DNA of 64,000 nucleotides from an uncultured Mycoplasmatota bacterium (GCA_900543675.1 UQRY01000003.1:16626-80625), one strand, 5' to 3'; counted from the stretch's first letter, positions 26,239-34,768 are shown. The notes: a model not told the origin generated them from the letters alone. Program-made: numbers and translations.

Positions 26239-27630
26239 TTGAAAATTTATAATACGTTAACGAGAAAAGTTGAAGAGTTTATTCCTCATGAAGAGGGTGT
26301 TGTTAGGATGTACACTTGTGGTCCTACGGTATATAACTATGCTCATATCGGGAATTTACGTACTTATATCTTTGAAGATGTTCTAGAAAAAGGGTTACGT
26401 TATTTAGGCTATGATGTTCGTCGAGTAATGAATATTACTGATGTTGGTCATATGACGAGTGATAGTGATTCTGGCGATGATAAGATGTTAAAAAGTGCGG
26501 AAAAAGAAGGAAAGACTGTTTATGAAATTGCGGAATTTTATACAGATGCCTTTTTTAAGGATCTCGAGAAATTAAATATTCGTAAACCAGATATTGTAGA
26601 GAATGCTAGTCATCATATTGATATGTATATTAAAATGATCTCTAAAATGTTAGAAGATGGTTATGCTTATCAATCCCATGGAAATGTTTATTTTGATATT
26701 AGTAAAGCAAAAGACTATTACCAACTTTCAGGAAAGAATCCAGATGATTTAATGGTTGGAGTTAGAGATACTGTAGAAGAAGATGATTTTAAGAAAAATC
26801 CAGCTGACTTTGGATTGTGGTTTACCGATAGTAAGTTTTCCAATCAAGATATGAAATGGGATTCTCCTTGGGGTATCGGTTATCCTGGTTGGCACATTGA
26901 ATGTAGTGGTATCAGTGCGAAATACTTAGGAGAGTATTTAGATATTCACTGTGGTGCGGTGGATAATATTTTTCCTCATCATACAAATGAAATTGCGCAA
27001 AGTGAAGCTTATTTTGGTCATAAATGGTGTAATTACTGGGTACATGGAGAATTTTTAAATGATAAGACTGGTAAAATGAGTAAGTCTAAGGGTGAGTTTT
27101 TACGTCTTCAACTATTAGAGGATAAAGGATATTCTCCACTTAGTTATCGTTATTTATGTTTGAATAGTCACTATCGAAAAGGTTTAGTATTTTCTTATGA
27201 AGCTCTTGATCAAGCCGAGACAAGTTATCGTAAGTTGAAAAATCGTATTAAGTCATTAGATAGAACACCTAATCTTCGTGAGGGAAAAATCGATTATTAT
27301 CAAGATAAGTTTAAAGAAGCTATCGCAAATGATTTAAATACATCTAGTATGTTAACACTAGTATACGATGTATTAAAAGATAATGAATTGACAGATTTTA
27401 CGAAGTTGTATTTAATTGAAGATTTTGATAAAGTGTTATCTCTAGATTTGACCGTAGAAGAAGAGGAAGAACTTCAAGATGAGCAGTTTATTTTAGATAA
27501 GATTGAAGAGAGAAAACAGGCGAAGAATGCTCGTGATTTTGCGCGCGCAGATGCGATTCGTGATGAATTATTGAGTCAAGGTATTCGCTTGATCGATACA
27601 AGAGAGGGTACTACTTACGAAAGAATTTAA
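26239..27630 (+). CDS. cysS: Cysteinyl-tRNA synthetase
   Basis: Class I synthetase. Cys27 in Thr-Cys-Gly-Pro-Thr is a zinc ligand, followed by the HIGH-type His-Ile-Gly-Asn. Other ligands are in Ile-Glu-Cys-Ser and His-His-Thr-Asn-Glu. The KMSKS loop is Lys279-Met-Ser-Lys-Ser. The DALR and C-terminal anticodon parts are complete. I chose TTG 26239 because AAGGTGA lies seven bases before it; another TTG at 26233 is too close to that site. It starts a run cysS, zinc peptidase, mrnC, rlmB, sigH-like. Confidence 0.95.
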   Translation: MKIYNTLTRKVEEFIPHEEGVVRMYTCGPTVYNYAHIGNLRTYIFEDVLEKGLRYLGYDVRRVMNITDVGHMTSDSDSGDDKMLKSAEKEGKTVYEIAEFYTDAFFKDLEKLNIRKPDIVENASHHIDMYIKMISKMLEDGYAYQSHGNVYFDISKAKDYYQLSGKNPDDLMVGVRDTVEEDDFKKNPADFGLWFTDSKFSNQDMKWDSPWGIGYPGWHIECSGISAKYLGEYLDIHCGAVDNIFPHHTNEIAQSEAYFGHKWCNYWVHGEFLNDKTGKMSKSKGEFLRLQLLEDKGYSPLSYRYLCLNSHYRKGLVFSYEALDQAETSYRKLKNRIKSLDRTPNLREGKIDYYQDKFKEAIANDLNTSSMLTLVYDVLKDNELTDFTKLYLIEDFDKVLSLDLTVEEEEELQDEQFILDKIEERKQAKNARDFARADAIRDELLSQGIRLIDTREGTTYERI

Positions 27631-27648
27631 GGAAGGGAGGAATCCACA

Positions 27649-28344
27649 CTGTATTATACTTATGATTTAATGGGCTATGGATTAGTTTTAATCGGAGTCG
27701 TTATTACTTTAGTAGCTCAGTCTTTTGTTACTAGTCGATATCGTCGTTATCGGACTAAAGATACGAAGAAAGGGTTATCTGGACAGGAAGTTGCCCGAAT
27801 GATTTTAGATAAGCATGGACTTAGTCATATTTATGTGACAGAAGTAAAAGGAACGCTTACTGATCATTATGATCCAAATAGAAAAGTGGTAAGATTATCT
27901 AGTGAAGTATTTCATGGAACTTCGGTTGCTTCTTGTAGTGTAGCGGCTCATGAAGTAGGGCATGCGATTCAAGATAAAGAAGGTTATTTCTTTATTCGAC
28001 TTAGAGGAGCTATTTTCCCTTTGGTTAGTTTCGCTTCTAAATTTGGTTATTTGGCTATTTTGATTGGATTTCTATTTAATTTTATGGATTTAGCTTGGGG
28101 CGGCGTTGGATTACTATTAATTATTTTATTTTTTCAATTGATTACGCTACCGGTTGAGCTAGATGCTTCTAAAAGAGCACTTGCCGAGTTACAAAAATTA
28201 GAGATTTTAGAGGAAAAGGAATTATCTAACGGTAAAGATATGTTACAAGCAGCAGCGATGACCTATGTCGCATCTCTAGCTACAACATTACTAGAAATTT
28301 TACGTTTTGTTCTTATTATAGCGGGAAGAGACGATCGAAAATGA
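27649..28344 (+). CDS. Zinc metallopeptidase, YugP type, likely CTG start
   Basis: Membrane metalloprotease of the neutral zinc peptidase family YugP. The active-site helix reads Ala-Ala-His-Glu-Val-Gly-His-Ala-Ile-Gln. Hydrophobic segments lie at the N-terminus and around 125-170, and one near the end. The family start (aromatic residues, then Gly and a membrane helix) is encoded from 27649. A strong AAGGGAGG ends eight bases before a CTG there. The first ATG, at 27670, has no ribosome site and would cut the start, so initiation at CTG is probable. In many Firmicutes yugP lies elsewhere; here it is inserted between cysS and mrnC. Confidence 0.85.
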   Translation: MYYTYDLMGYGLVLIGVVITLVAQSFVTSRYRRYRTKDTKKGLSGQEVARMILDKHGLSHIYVTEVKGTLTDHYDPNRKVVRLSSEVFHGTSVASCSVAAHEVGHAIQDKEGYFFIRLRGAIFPLVSFASKFGYLAILIGFLFNFMDLAWGGVGLLLIILFFQLITLPVELDASKRALAELQKLEILEEKELSNGKDMLQAAAMTYVASLATTLLEILRFVLIIAGRDDRK

Positions 28345-28357
28345 TGGTCTTTTTCTT
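28328..28357 (+). terminator. Terminator after the zinc peptidase gene
   Basis: AGACGATC pairs with GATGGTCT around the stop codon, followed by TTTTC. Confidence 0.55.
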
Positions 28358-28432
28358 TTTTTGGTAAAACGGTATGAATATTGGATTTGCGTCTTAGTTA
28401 GCTTCTTGATATAATGAAAACGGTGATGAGAA

Positions 28433-28816
28433 GTGAAACCAGTAGAAATTAATCCTTTAGTTTTAGCGTATTTAGGAGATACGATTTATGAAAATTATGT
28501 TCGCCGTTATTTGATAAATCTTGGTTTGACGAATGTTAAACAGTTACAGGAGGCAGCAGTAGAGTATGTTAGTGCTCGGTGTCAAGCAGCTTATTTGAAA
28601 AGTTTACTAGATTTAGATTTTTTTACCGATGAAGAAATGGATGTTTTAAAAAGAGCGCGAAATTGTAAGAGTAAGTCTCATCCTAAAAACTGTGATATTC
28701 TTACGTATAAACATGCAACAGCGTTAGAAGCAGTGATTGGATATTTGGATATTGTTGGTAGAAAGAATAGAATAGATGCGATAATAGATATGATCTTAGG
28801 AGGTAAGTTATGTTAG
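28433..28816 (+). CDS. mrnC: Mini-ribonuclease 3
   Basis: RNase III-like enzyme without a double-stranded RNA-binding domain; in B. subtilis it matures the ends of 23S rRNA. The catalytic start Leu-Ala-Tyr-Leu-Gly-Asp-Thr-Ile-Tyr-Glu is present, and Arg-Ala-Arg-Asn and the second acidic segment (Leu-Glu-Ala-Val-Ile-Gly-Tyr) follow. The 127 residues are normal. The start is a GTG with GGTGATGAG before it. The last bases overlap the rlmB start, coupling the two as in B. subtilis. Confidence 0.95.
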   Translation: MKPVEINPLVLAYLGDTIYENYVRRYLINLGLTNVKQLQEAAVEYVSARCQAAYLKSLLDLDFFTDEEMDVLKRARNCKSKSHPKNCDILTYKHATALEAVIGYLDIVGRKNRIDAIIDMILGGKLC

Positions 28817-29511
28817 TCTATGGAAAAAATGTAGCTTTAGAATATTTGACAGATGGTAAAAAAGTACGAAAAGTTTATTTGCAGGAAGGGTTTAAAGACG
28901 AAAAAATTCTTTTCTTGGTCCGAAAATTGAATTTTCCTGTTATTTATAAGCGGAAATCAGATTTAGATCGACTTGCGAGTGGTGTTCATCAAGGTATAAT
29001 TTTAGATGTAGAGGATTTTAGTTATTGTTCATTTGATTCACTTTCTAATGAAGAGGACAGCTTTTTGATTATTTTAGATCATTTGGAGGACCCTCATAAT
29101 TTAGGTGCGATTATTCGAACGGCAGAAGCGGCTGGTGTCGATGGAATTATTCTTCCTAAAGATCGTGGGGTTACGGTAAATGGCACTGTTTTGAAAACAA
29201 GTGCAGGAGCGATTTATCATCTTCCTGTCTGTCAGGTTGTCAATCTTCATCAGACGATTGATGCCCTTAAGAAAAAAGGCTTTTGGATTGTCGGTACAGA
29301 TATGACGAATAGTCAGGATTATCGAGAGATTGATTATTCTGGTAAAATCGCCCTTATTATTGGTAATGAGGGAACAGGTATGAGTCGGTTAGTCCGTGAA
29401 TCTTGTGATTTTATTGCTAGAATCCCTATGTATGGTAAAGTAAATAGTCTAAATGCGTCAGTTGCAGCAGGAATTATGATTTATGAGGTGATTAGACACA
29501 AGAAAGGATAG
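28810..29511 (+). CDS. rlmB: 23S rRNA 2'-O-methyltransferase RlmB (TrmH family)
   Basis: SPOUT enzyme that methylates G2251-type guanosine of 23S rRNA. The N-terminal substrate-binding domain is followed by the knotted catalytic part: Asn-Leu-Gly-Ala-Ile-Ile-Arg-Thr-Ala (motif 1), Ile-Gly-Asn-Glu-Gly-Thr-Gly (motif 2) and Ser-Leu-Asn-Ala-Ser-Val-Ala (motif 3). 233 residues. The AGGAGG site is inside mrnC. The place between mrnC and a SigH-like gene matches B. subtilis yacO, with yacP missing. Confidence 0.95.
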   Translation: MLVYGKNVALEYLTDGKKVRKVYLQEGFKDEKILFLVRKLNFPVIYKRKSDLDRLASGVHQGIILDVEDFSYCSFDSLSNEEDSFLIILDHLEDPHNLGAIIRTAEAAGVDGIILPKDRGVTVNGTVLKTSAGAIYHLPVCQVVNLHQTIDALKKKGFWIVGTDMTNSQDYREIDYSGKIALIIGNEGTGMSRLVRESCDFIARIPMYGKVNSLNASVAAGIMIYEVIRHKKG

Positions 29512-29513
29512 GT

Positions 29514-30131
29514 ATGCAAAATTATTCTCAATATAATGACTATGAATTAGTTTATATGGTTCAAGAAGAAAACGAGAATGCCTATCAAATTTTATATGAT
29601 AAGTACCAGCCACTTTTGCGTCAAATTGTCAGCCGTTTTTATTCGACTTATCGTTATTTTGGAATTGAGTACGAAGATTTGTATCAAGAAGCCAATTTAG
29701 CATTAACCAAGGCAATTCGTACTTATCAAGTATCTTCTAATACGTTATTTTATACTTTCGCCTGTATTACGATACGTAGTAAATTAAAAAATTTAATTAA
29801 GGTTTCTACTTCCCAAAAATGTTTATTCCATCAAAATATGTTATCTTTATATGATGCGATTAATGGAATGGATAAGGATGTATTATTGATTGATACGATT
29901 ATTGATCCAGATTCTCTTGATCCAGCTTTAGAACTAGAGAAAAAGAATTTGGCTCATCAATTGTTTCAATTTTCCCTTTCTTTAACTGTTGTTCAAGGAC
30001 AGATATTTGAACTTAAGACAGCGGGCTTTCGTAATATAGATATCGCGGTTTTACTGGGAATGTCTTTAAAAGATGTTAGTAATTATATGTATCGAATTAG
30101 AAGAAAATTAAAGCGTTTTTTAGTAGCTTGA
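29514..30131 (+). CDS. sigH: Sigma factor, SigH-like
   Basis: A 205-residue sigma-70 family factor. Region 2 includes Tyr-Glu-Asp-Leu-Tyr-Gln-Glu-Ala and a Phe-Tyr-Thr-Phe-Ala-Cys-Ile-Thr-Ile-Arg segment typical of SigH. Region 4 near 165-200 is a helix-turn-helix ending Arg-Arg-Lys-Leu-Lys. SigH drives early sporulation genes in Bacillus. The call rests on the place after rlmB and before secE-nusG, the length and region 2. The sequence is divergent, so promoter specificity may differ. The ATG follows AAAGGA two bases after the rlmB stop. Confidence 0.82.
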   Translation: MQNYSQYNDYELVYMVQEENENAYQILYDKYQPLLRQIVSRFYSTYRYFGIEYEDLYQEANLALTKAIRTYQVSSNTLFYTFACITIRSKLKNLIKVSTSQKCLFHQNMLSLYDAINGMDKDVLLIDTIIDPDSLDPALELEKKNLAHQLFQFSLSLTVVQGQIFELKTAGFRNIDIAVLLGMSLKDVSNYMYRIRRKLKRFLVA

Positions 30132-30173
30132 CTTTTTCTATTGTATGATATAATGATAATAGGGTGAGGCTAT

Positions 30174-30824
30174 ATGGAGAAGAGGACGATTGTTGAATTT
30201 GGTCTTTCTACCATGTCGATGGATTATAAAAGAGAATTTTTATATAAATTGGATTCTATGTTGAAAGAGATTCATGAAAGTGGTGGCTTTGTTACTAGTT
30301 TTGATCCAAATACCATTTATATTACAGAAGATACTAGAATGCCTGTGTTTTCTTCGATTCGTCGTTTTCTTCCTGATGAGGAGGACCAGCAAAATATTAA
30401 AGTGGCTAATCTTTTATGGATGGCAGATTTAGCTTTTTGTTTGTATCTTCCTGATTATAATTTAGCAAATGGATTATTAAATCCAGAAGTAATCAGCATG
30501 TACTTTCAAGATTTTAAAGGATATTTTCCAGAAGAAGATGTTGATTATTATGCATCTATTTTTCAACTAGATTATTCGCTTCCTGTTCTTCCTACTCAGT
30601 ATTATAGTGATTATATTAATGCCAAGATGGAAGCTAATCAAGCGAGTGCTTATTCTAGTCATAAAAGTTACAGTAAGAGTACTTTAGCTGGACGGATGAT
30701 GAGTGAAAAAAATAATATTAGAAATGCTGGATATGCGAACTACATCTTGATGACTAGTTTGGTCGGTTCTTTATTGTTGTTAGGCGTTTGGTTTTTATTC
30801 TCGTTTTCTTCGATATTTTCTTGA
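30174..30824 (+). CDS. Unknown tail-anchored protein next to the sigma factor gene
   Basis: A 216-residue protein with a soluble part of about 190 residues and a single hydrophobic segment at 191-213, just before the C-terminus, so it is probably tail-anchored and faces the cytoplasm. The soluble part is acidic and has several aromatic and Pro motifs (Ile-Arg-Arg-Phe-Leu-Pro-Asp-Glu; Leu-Pro-Asp-Tyr). GGGTGAGG precedes the ATG. No family is recognised. Its place between sigH and secE, where Bacillus has only rpmG, hints at a lineage-specific gene; a link with sigma control is a guess. Confidence 0.75.
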   Translation: MEKRTIVEFGLSTMSMDYKREFLYKLDSMLKEIHESGGFVTSFDPNTIYITEDTRMPVFSSIRRFLPDEEDQQNIKVANLLWMADLAFCLYLPDYNLANGLLNPEVISMYFQDFKGYFPEEDVDYYASIFQLDYSLPVLPTQYYSDYINAKMEANQASAYSSHKSYSKSTLAGRMMSEKNNIRNAGYANYILMTSLVGSLLLLGVWFLFSFSSIFS

Positions 30825-30880
30825 CTTTAAGCCTTTTGTGTGATATGGTTATGCTGAACACGAAAGGTGTTTTTATTTTG
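30821..30880 (+). promoter_or_regulatory. secE-nusG promoter and leader hairpin
   Basis: TTGACT at 30821-30826 and TATGGT at 30844-30849 with a 17-base spacer. Soon after, AACAC pairs with GTGTT (30857-30871), followed by TTTTATTTT, a small terminator-like hairpin in the leader. Confidence 0.55.
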
Positions 30881-30902
30881 ATAAAATGAAGGTGGGTTAT
30901 TT

Positions 30903-31271
30903 ATGGCAAAAGTGGTAAAGTCAACTAGAGAAGTTGTCGATATCAACGAAGAAATGGAAAAGATCCAAAAAAAGAAAAAGAATAGTGGAAAGGAAAAAGA
31001 ACAGTCTGAACAGAAGAAGAATAAAAATGAAAAAGTAGTTAAAAATACAGATAAGAAGAAACCAAGTAAAGATAAGAAGGTTAAAAAAACTAAAAAGAAA
31101 AATCCAGTATTTACTTTCTTTGCTGAAGTAAAGAAAGAGGTTTCTAAAGTAAAATGGCCTAGTCGTAGAGATATGGTTAAATATTCAATTGCGACGATTG
31201 TCTTTATTATTTTCTTTGCTATATTCTTCTTTATTATCGATATGATTATGGCTGTTTTATTGGGGGTGTAA
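30903..31271 (+). CDS. secE: Preprotein translocase subunit SecE, with Lys-rich extension
   Basis: SecE holds the SecY channel together. The conserved core is at the C-terminus: Phe-Phe-Ala-Glu-Val-Lys-Lys-Glu-Val-Ser-Lys-Val-Lys-Trp-Pro-Ser and one membrane segment. Usual Firmicute SecE has about 60 residues; here about 70 extra N-terminal residues, mostly Lys, Glu and Asn, precede the core. nusG starts three bases after the stop, the universal secE-nusG order. rpmG is not present before it. Confidence 0.95.
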   Translation: MAKVVKSTREVVDINEEMEKIQKKKKNSGKEKEQSEQKKNKNEKVVKNTDKKKPSKDKKVKKTKKKNPVFTFFAEVKKEVSKVKWPSRRDMVKYSIATIVFIIFFAIFFFIIDMIMAVLLGV

Positions 31272-31274
31272 GAG

Positions 31275-31811
31275 ATGGAAAAACAATGGTATGTTGTGAA
31301 TACTTATTCTGGACACGAAAACAAAGTAAAAGAAAAGTTAGAGATGCGTGCGGAAAGTATGGATATGAAAGATTATATTTTCCGAGTTGTTGTTCCAGAA
31401 GAGAAAATTATTGAAGAAAAAGATGGGGTAAAAAAAGAAAAAGTAAAAAAACTATTTCCAGGATATATTCTTGTTGAAATGGTCATGAGTGATGAAGCGT
31501 GGTATGTTGTTCGTAATACTCCAGGTGTTACCGGATTTATCGGATCTAGTGGAAAAGGGGCTAAACCAACTCCATTACAACCACAAGAAGTTGACAAAGT
31601 CTTAAATAGTATGGGAATTAGTAGAATCGATGTAAATAAAGAATTAGTGTCTGGTAGCAAAGTTAGAATTATTAGTGGTCCGTTTGCTGGTATGTTCGGT
31701 ACAATTGAAGAGGTTGATGCACCTAATCAAAAAGTTATATTGAATGTTGATTTATTTGGTCAAGAGACTTCGGTTGAAGTAGCTATTTCTGAAATCGAGG
31801 TTGCTGGATAA
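31275..31811 (+). CDS. nusG: Transcription antitermination factor NusG
   Basis: Binds RNA polymerase and affects pausing and coupling with ribosomes. The NGN domain shows Trp-Tyr-Val-Val-Asn-Thr-Tyr-Ser-Gly-His-Glu and Phe-Pro-Gly-Tyr-Ile-Leu-Val; the KOW domain shows Gly-Pro-Phe-Ala-Gly-Met-Phe-Gly. 178 residues, complete. It is coupled to secE and followed by a lineage-specific gene rather than rplK. Confidence 0.97.
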   Translation: MEKQWYVVNTYSGHENKVKEKLEMRAESMDMKDYIFRVVVPEEKIIEEKDGVKKEKVKKLFPGYILVEMVMSDEAWYVVRNTPGVTGFIGSSGKGAKPTPLQPQEVDKVLNSMGISRIDVNKELVSGSKVRIISGPFAGMFGTIEEVDAPNQKVILNVDLFGQETSVEVAISEIEVAG

Positions 31812-31812
31812 T

Positions 31813-32196
31813 ATGAAATATGAAAAACCACTTTCTTCTAGAAAGTATATTGCTTTAAAAATCGATGCTTATGCTTTAAAGGGGATGATATCTCTATATT
31901 CACCTGAAGAGCAAGCAAAAATTTTAGAAACTTATTTGAGTGAATCGGAATATAGCGACTGGGAAAGAAAAATATACGAAAATACAGTAAATTTTCCTTT
32001 AGATGTTATGTTGTACGAGGAAATTGGAAATTCATTTAAGTTGGATTTTGACTATGAGTCTCTTGAAAGAAAATATCAAATTCCACATCATGTGCTTGGT
32101 GAAAAACTTTATGAGTATCAAACTCAAGATTTTCAAACTGTTTCAGAAATTTTTTTCCCTTTTTTGAAAGAAGCTTCTTTAAGGAAGAAAAAGTAG
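31813..32196 (+). CDS. Unknown protein between nusG and rplK
   Basis: A 127-residue soluble protein with a basic C-terminus. ATG 31813 directly follows the nusG stop (TAATATG), so it may be translated by reinitiation; the GAGG at 31797-31800 is rather far. The sequence has a regular Tyr/Glu-rich pattern, and a part near residues 75-110 could form a helix-turn-helix, but I recognise no family. No other gene is normally found between nusG and rplK in Bacilli. Confidence 0.65.
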   Translation: MKYEKPLSSRKYIALKIDAYALKGMISLYSPEEQAKILETYLSESEYSDWERKIYENTVNFPLDVMLYEEIGNSFKLDFDYESLERKYQIPHHVLGEKLYEYQTQDFQTVSEIFFPFLKEASLRKKK

Positions 32197-32311
32197 GGTT
32201 TTGTGATATAGGAAACTAGTTTTAAGTTAGTGGATAAAATCAAGAAAATTAATAAAAATTTGGAAAATATTGTTGGAAATGAGAAAGTTGTGGAAAAAGA
32301 AAAGAAAAATG

Positions 32312-32340
32312 TTGCATTTATTTAAAAAAGATGATACTAT
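32312..32340 (+). promoter_or_regulatory. rplK promoter
   Basis: TTGCAT at 32312-32317 and TACTAT at 32335-32340 with a 17-base spacer, preceded by an A-rich stretch like an UP element. Very similar to the promoter at 34908. Confidence 0.7.
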
Positions 32341-32374
32341 TTAGTCGCTATATTTAATTATATAGATGAAATTA

Positions 32375-32428
32375 AGTGGGAAGCACGGATATCAAATAGG
32401 AAAAGAATGGAATGCTAATAGAACCACT
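32375..32428 (+). promoter_or_regulatory. L1-like leader element before rplK
   Basis: AGTGG at 32375-32379 pairs with CCACT at 32424-32428. Between them lie GGGA, GGATATC and AATGC, the same order of blocks as in the element before rplA. It resembles the L1-binding motif of 23S rRNA that L1 uses to control its own operon. Confidence 0.5.
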
Positions 32429-32465
32429 CGCGAAAACGAAATTAATTTTATAGGAGGTGTTTTTC

Positions 32466-32891
32466 GTGGCAAAAGAAGTTGTGAGAAAAATTAAATTACA
32501 AGTTGTAGCTGGAAAAGCAACACCTGCTCCACCAGTTGGTACAGTGTTGGGTCCTGCAGGAATCAACTTACAAGAATTTTGTACAAAATATAATGATGCA
32601 ACTAGAGATAAAATGGGAGATATTTTACCAGTTGAAATTACTGTTTATGATGACAGAAGTTTTGATTTCGTAGTAAAAACTCCACCAGTACCTTTCTTAC
32701 TTAAGAAAGCTGCGAATATTGCTAAAGGAGCAAGCAAAAAGGCAGACGGTGTCGTTGGAAAGATTACGACAAGTCAGTTAAAGGAAATTGCTGAAACTAA
32801 ATTGCCTGATTTGAATGCTTATACTGTAGACGAAGCAATGAAAATTGTTGCTGGTACAGCACGCAATATGGGAATTGAAATTGTAGATTAA
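32466..32891 (+). CDS. rplK: Ribosomal protein L11
   Basis: Forms the GTPase-associated centre with 23S rRNA and L10-L12. The Pro-rich Ala-Thr-Pro-Ala-Pro-Pro-Val-Gly-Thr segment and [13 protein letters not shown] are typical. GTG 32466 gives Val-Ala-Lys-Glu, matching the family start, with GGAGGTG nine bases before it; a longer frame starts inside that site. 141 residues. Confidence 0.98.
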   Translation: MAKEVVRKIKLQVVAGKATPAPPVGTVLGPAGINLQEFCTKYNDATRDKMGDILPVEITVYDDRSFDFVVKTPPVPFLLKKAANIAKGASKKADGVVGKITTSQLKEIAETKLPDLNAYTVDEAMKIVAGTARNMGIEIVD

Positions 32892-32910
32892 TCATTAATC
32901 AATAAAATAG

Positions 32911-32979
32911 ACATATAGGTAAAATACCTATGTGGGAGAGATATCCGCTCGTTAATGCAAAAAAATTTGCGAACCACAT
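32911..32979 (+). promoter_or_regulatory. L1-like leader element before rplA
   Basis: ATGTGG at 32930-32935 pairs with CCACAT at 32974-32979; GGGAG, GATATCC and AATGC lie between. AGGTaaaatACCTATGT just before can form a competing hairpin sharing ATGT. Placed between rplK and the rplA ribosome site, it fits feedback control of L1 synthesis. Confidence 0.55.
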
Positions 32980-32993
32980 AAGGAGGAATTAAA

Positions 32994-33692
32994 GTGAAAC
33001 AAAGAGGAAAGAAATATGTTGAAGCTTTAGGAAAAATCGAGAAGGGAAAAGCTTATACTAAAGAAGAAGCAATTAAATTAGCTAAAGAAACTTCTATTAG
33101 TAAATTCGACGGTAGTGTTGAAGTAGCTGTTAGACTTAATCTTGATACCAAGAAAGCTGATCAACAATTAAGAGGAGCTATCGTATTACCACACGGTACA
33201 GGTAAAACTAAAAAAGTTTTAGTTATCGCTAAAGGAGATAATGCCAAGAAAGCTGAAGAAGCTGGTGCTGATTATGTTGGGGACGTTGATATGTTAGAGA
33301 AAATCGAAAAAGAAAATTGGTTCGATTTCGATGTAATGATCGCAACTCCTGATATGATGCCACTTCTTGGTAAATTAGGTAGAGTATTAGGACCTAAAGG
33401 TCTTATGCCAAACCCTAAGACTGGTACAGTTACTACTGATGTAGCTAAAGCAGTAAGCGAAGTAAAAGCTGGACGTGTTGAATATAGAACAGATAGCTTT
33501 GGAAATGTTCATGGTATTATCGGAAAAGTATCTTTTACAGAAGAACAATTATTAGACAACTTAAATGCTTTTATGGCTACAATCATGAAAGTAAAACCTG
33601 CTAGCGTAAAAGGAGATTATATCAAGAACGTTGCTATTACGACAACGATGGGTCCAGGAATTAAAATTTTAGTAAATTCTTTTGACAAATAA
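32994..33692 (+). CDS. rplA: Ribosomal protein L1
   Basis: Binds the L1 stalk of 23S rRNA and, in many bacteria, its own messenger. The core motifs [10 protein letters not shown] and Gly-Arg-Val-Glu-Tyr-Arg-Thr-Asp are intact. 232 residues. The start is GTG with AAGGAGG. A structured element before it is described separately. Confidence 0.98.
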   Translation: MKQRGKKYVEALGKIEKGKAYTKEEAIKLAKETSISKFDGSVEVAVRLNLDTKKADQQLRGAIVLPHGTGKTKKVLVIAKGDNAKKAEEAGADYVGDVDMLEKIEKENWFDFDVMIATPDMMPLLGKLGRVLGPKGLMPNPKTGTVTTDVAKAVSEVKAGRVEYRTDSFGNVHGIIGKVSFTEEQLLDNLNAFMATIMKVKPASVKGDYIKNVAITTTMGPGIKILVNSFDK

Positions 33693-33710
33693 AAAAGAAT
33701 CATATATAAT
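33682..33710 (+). promoter_or_regulatory. rplJL promoter (full consensus)
   Basis: TTGACA at 33682-33687 and TATAAT at 33705-33710 with a 17-base spacer, overlapping the rplA stop codon. Confidence 0.85.
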
Positions 33711-33719
33711 AAGTGTAAT

Positions 33720-33825
33720 TTGTTGGTGCCATAGACAGTAGGTAAATAAGTAAATCCTACCGAGGACTTCATAAAGTTTATTTAAGTTCTCAGGTAGTCT
33801 GGGAACTTTTTGTATGGTACCTCTA
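33720..33825 (+). ncRNA. Ribosomal protein L10 leader
   Basis: The closing stem GGTGCCATA (33725) with TATGGTACC (33813-33821) and the inner AGACAGTAGG / CCTACCGAGG blocks match the L10 leader of Firmicutes, bound by L10-L12 to lower expression. It contains an intrinsic terminator: AAGTTCTCAG with CTGGGAACTT, then TTTT (33784-33811). Confidence 0.85.
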
Positions 33826-33845
33826 AAAATAATAGGAGGTGTTTT

Positions 33846-34340
33846 ATGGCAAGTGCTAAAATCTTAGAACAAAAGCAAGCAGTTATCGATGAGATCAAAC
33901 AAACAGTATCTGACGCTTCAACAATCGTATTATTCGATTATCGTGGTCTTACCGATAGTGAATCTAAAGAACTAAGAAGAAGTTTACGTGAAGTTGGATC
34001 GGATTATAAAGTATATAAAAATACTTTAATGAATCGTGCTTTTCATGATTTAGACATTAAATTAGACGAATCATTAAATGGTCCTAGTGCGTTAGCATTT
34101 AGTTCTGATCAGATTGCTCCAATTAAAGTGTTATCTGAATTTGCTAAGACACACCCAGCTTTAGTATTAAAGGTTGGTATTGTCGATGGAGAAATTTCAG
34201 ACGAAGCAAAGTTATCTCAACTTGCAACTATTCCATCACGCGAAGGACTACTTACAATGTTGGCTGGAGCTATGATTGCTATTCCAAGAGATTTATCGAT
34301 CTGTTTGGATTTGTATGGTAAACAAAAAGAGGGCGAATAG
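33846..34340 (+). CDS. rplJ: Ribosomal protein L10
   Basis: Base of the L12 stalk. Residues show the family pattern Phe-Asp-Tyr-Arg-Gly-Leu-Thr and Tyr-Lys-Val-Tyr-Lys-Asn-Thr-Leu; the C-terminal helix for L12 dimers is present. 164 residues. ATG 33846 follows AGGAGGTG; the longer frame from 33810 runs through the leader. Confidence 0.97.
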   Translation: MASAKILEQKQAVIDEIKQTVSDASTIVLFDYRGLTDSESKELRRSLREVGSDYKVYKNTLMNRAFHDLDIKLDESLNGPSALAFSSDQIAPIKVLSEFAKTHPALVLKVGIVDGEISDEAKLSQLATIPSREGLLTMLAGAMIAIPRDLSICLDLYGKQKEGE

Positions 34341-34379
34341 TCCTATCAATAATAAAAATTAAATAAGGAGGAAAAAATA

Positions 34380-34751
34380 ATGGCAAAATTAACAAAAGAG
34401 AGCTTCATTGAAAGCTTAAAAGAAATGAGTCTTTTAGAAATTAAAGAATTAGTAGATGCAATGAAAGAGGAATTTGGTGTAGATCCAAGTGCTGTAGCTG
34501 TTGCTGCTCCAGTAGCTGGTGGAGCTAGCCAAGAAGAAGAAAGTTCTACTGTTACTGTAGTACTTACTGAAGCTGGTGCTGCTAAAGTTAACGTTATCAA
34601 AGTAGTTCGTGAAATTACTGGATTAGGATTAAAAGAATCTAAAGATATCGTTGATAATAATGGTACAATCAAAGAAAACATTTCTAAAGACGAAGCTAAT
34701 GAAATTAAAGCTAAGCTTGAAGAAGCTGGCGCTACTGTTGAATTCAAGTAA
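34380..34751 (+). CDS. rplL: Ribosomal protein L7/L12
   Basis: Stalk protein that recruits translation factors. N-terminal dimer part, Ala/Gly hinge near 38-48, and the C-terminal domain ([13 protein letters not shown]). 123 residues. AAGGAGG before the ATG. Confidence 0.98.
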   Translation: MAKLTKESFIESLKEMSLLEIKELVDAMKEEFGVDPSAVAVAAPVAGGASQEEESSTVTVVLTEAGAAKVNVIKVVREITGLGLKESKDIVDNNGTIKENISKDEANEIKAKLEEAGATVEFK

Positions 34752-34768
34752 GAGATATTTAACGGTGT

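Noticed and set aside
31373..31660. Minus-strand frame across nusG
   Set aside because: Shadow of nusG codons; no promoter or ribosome site.
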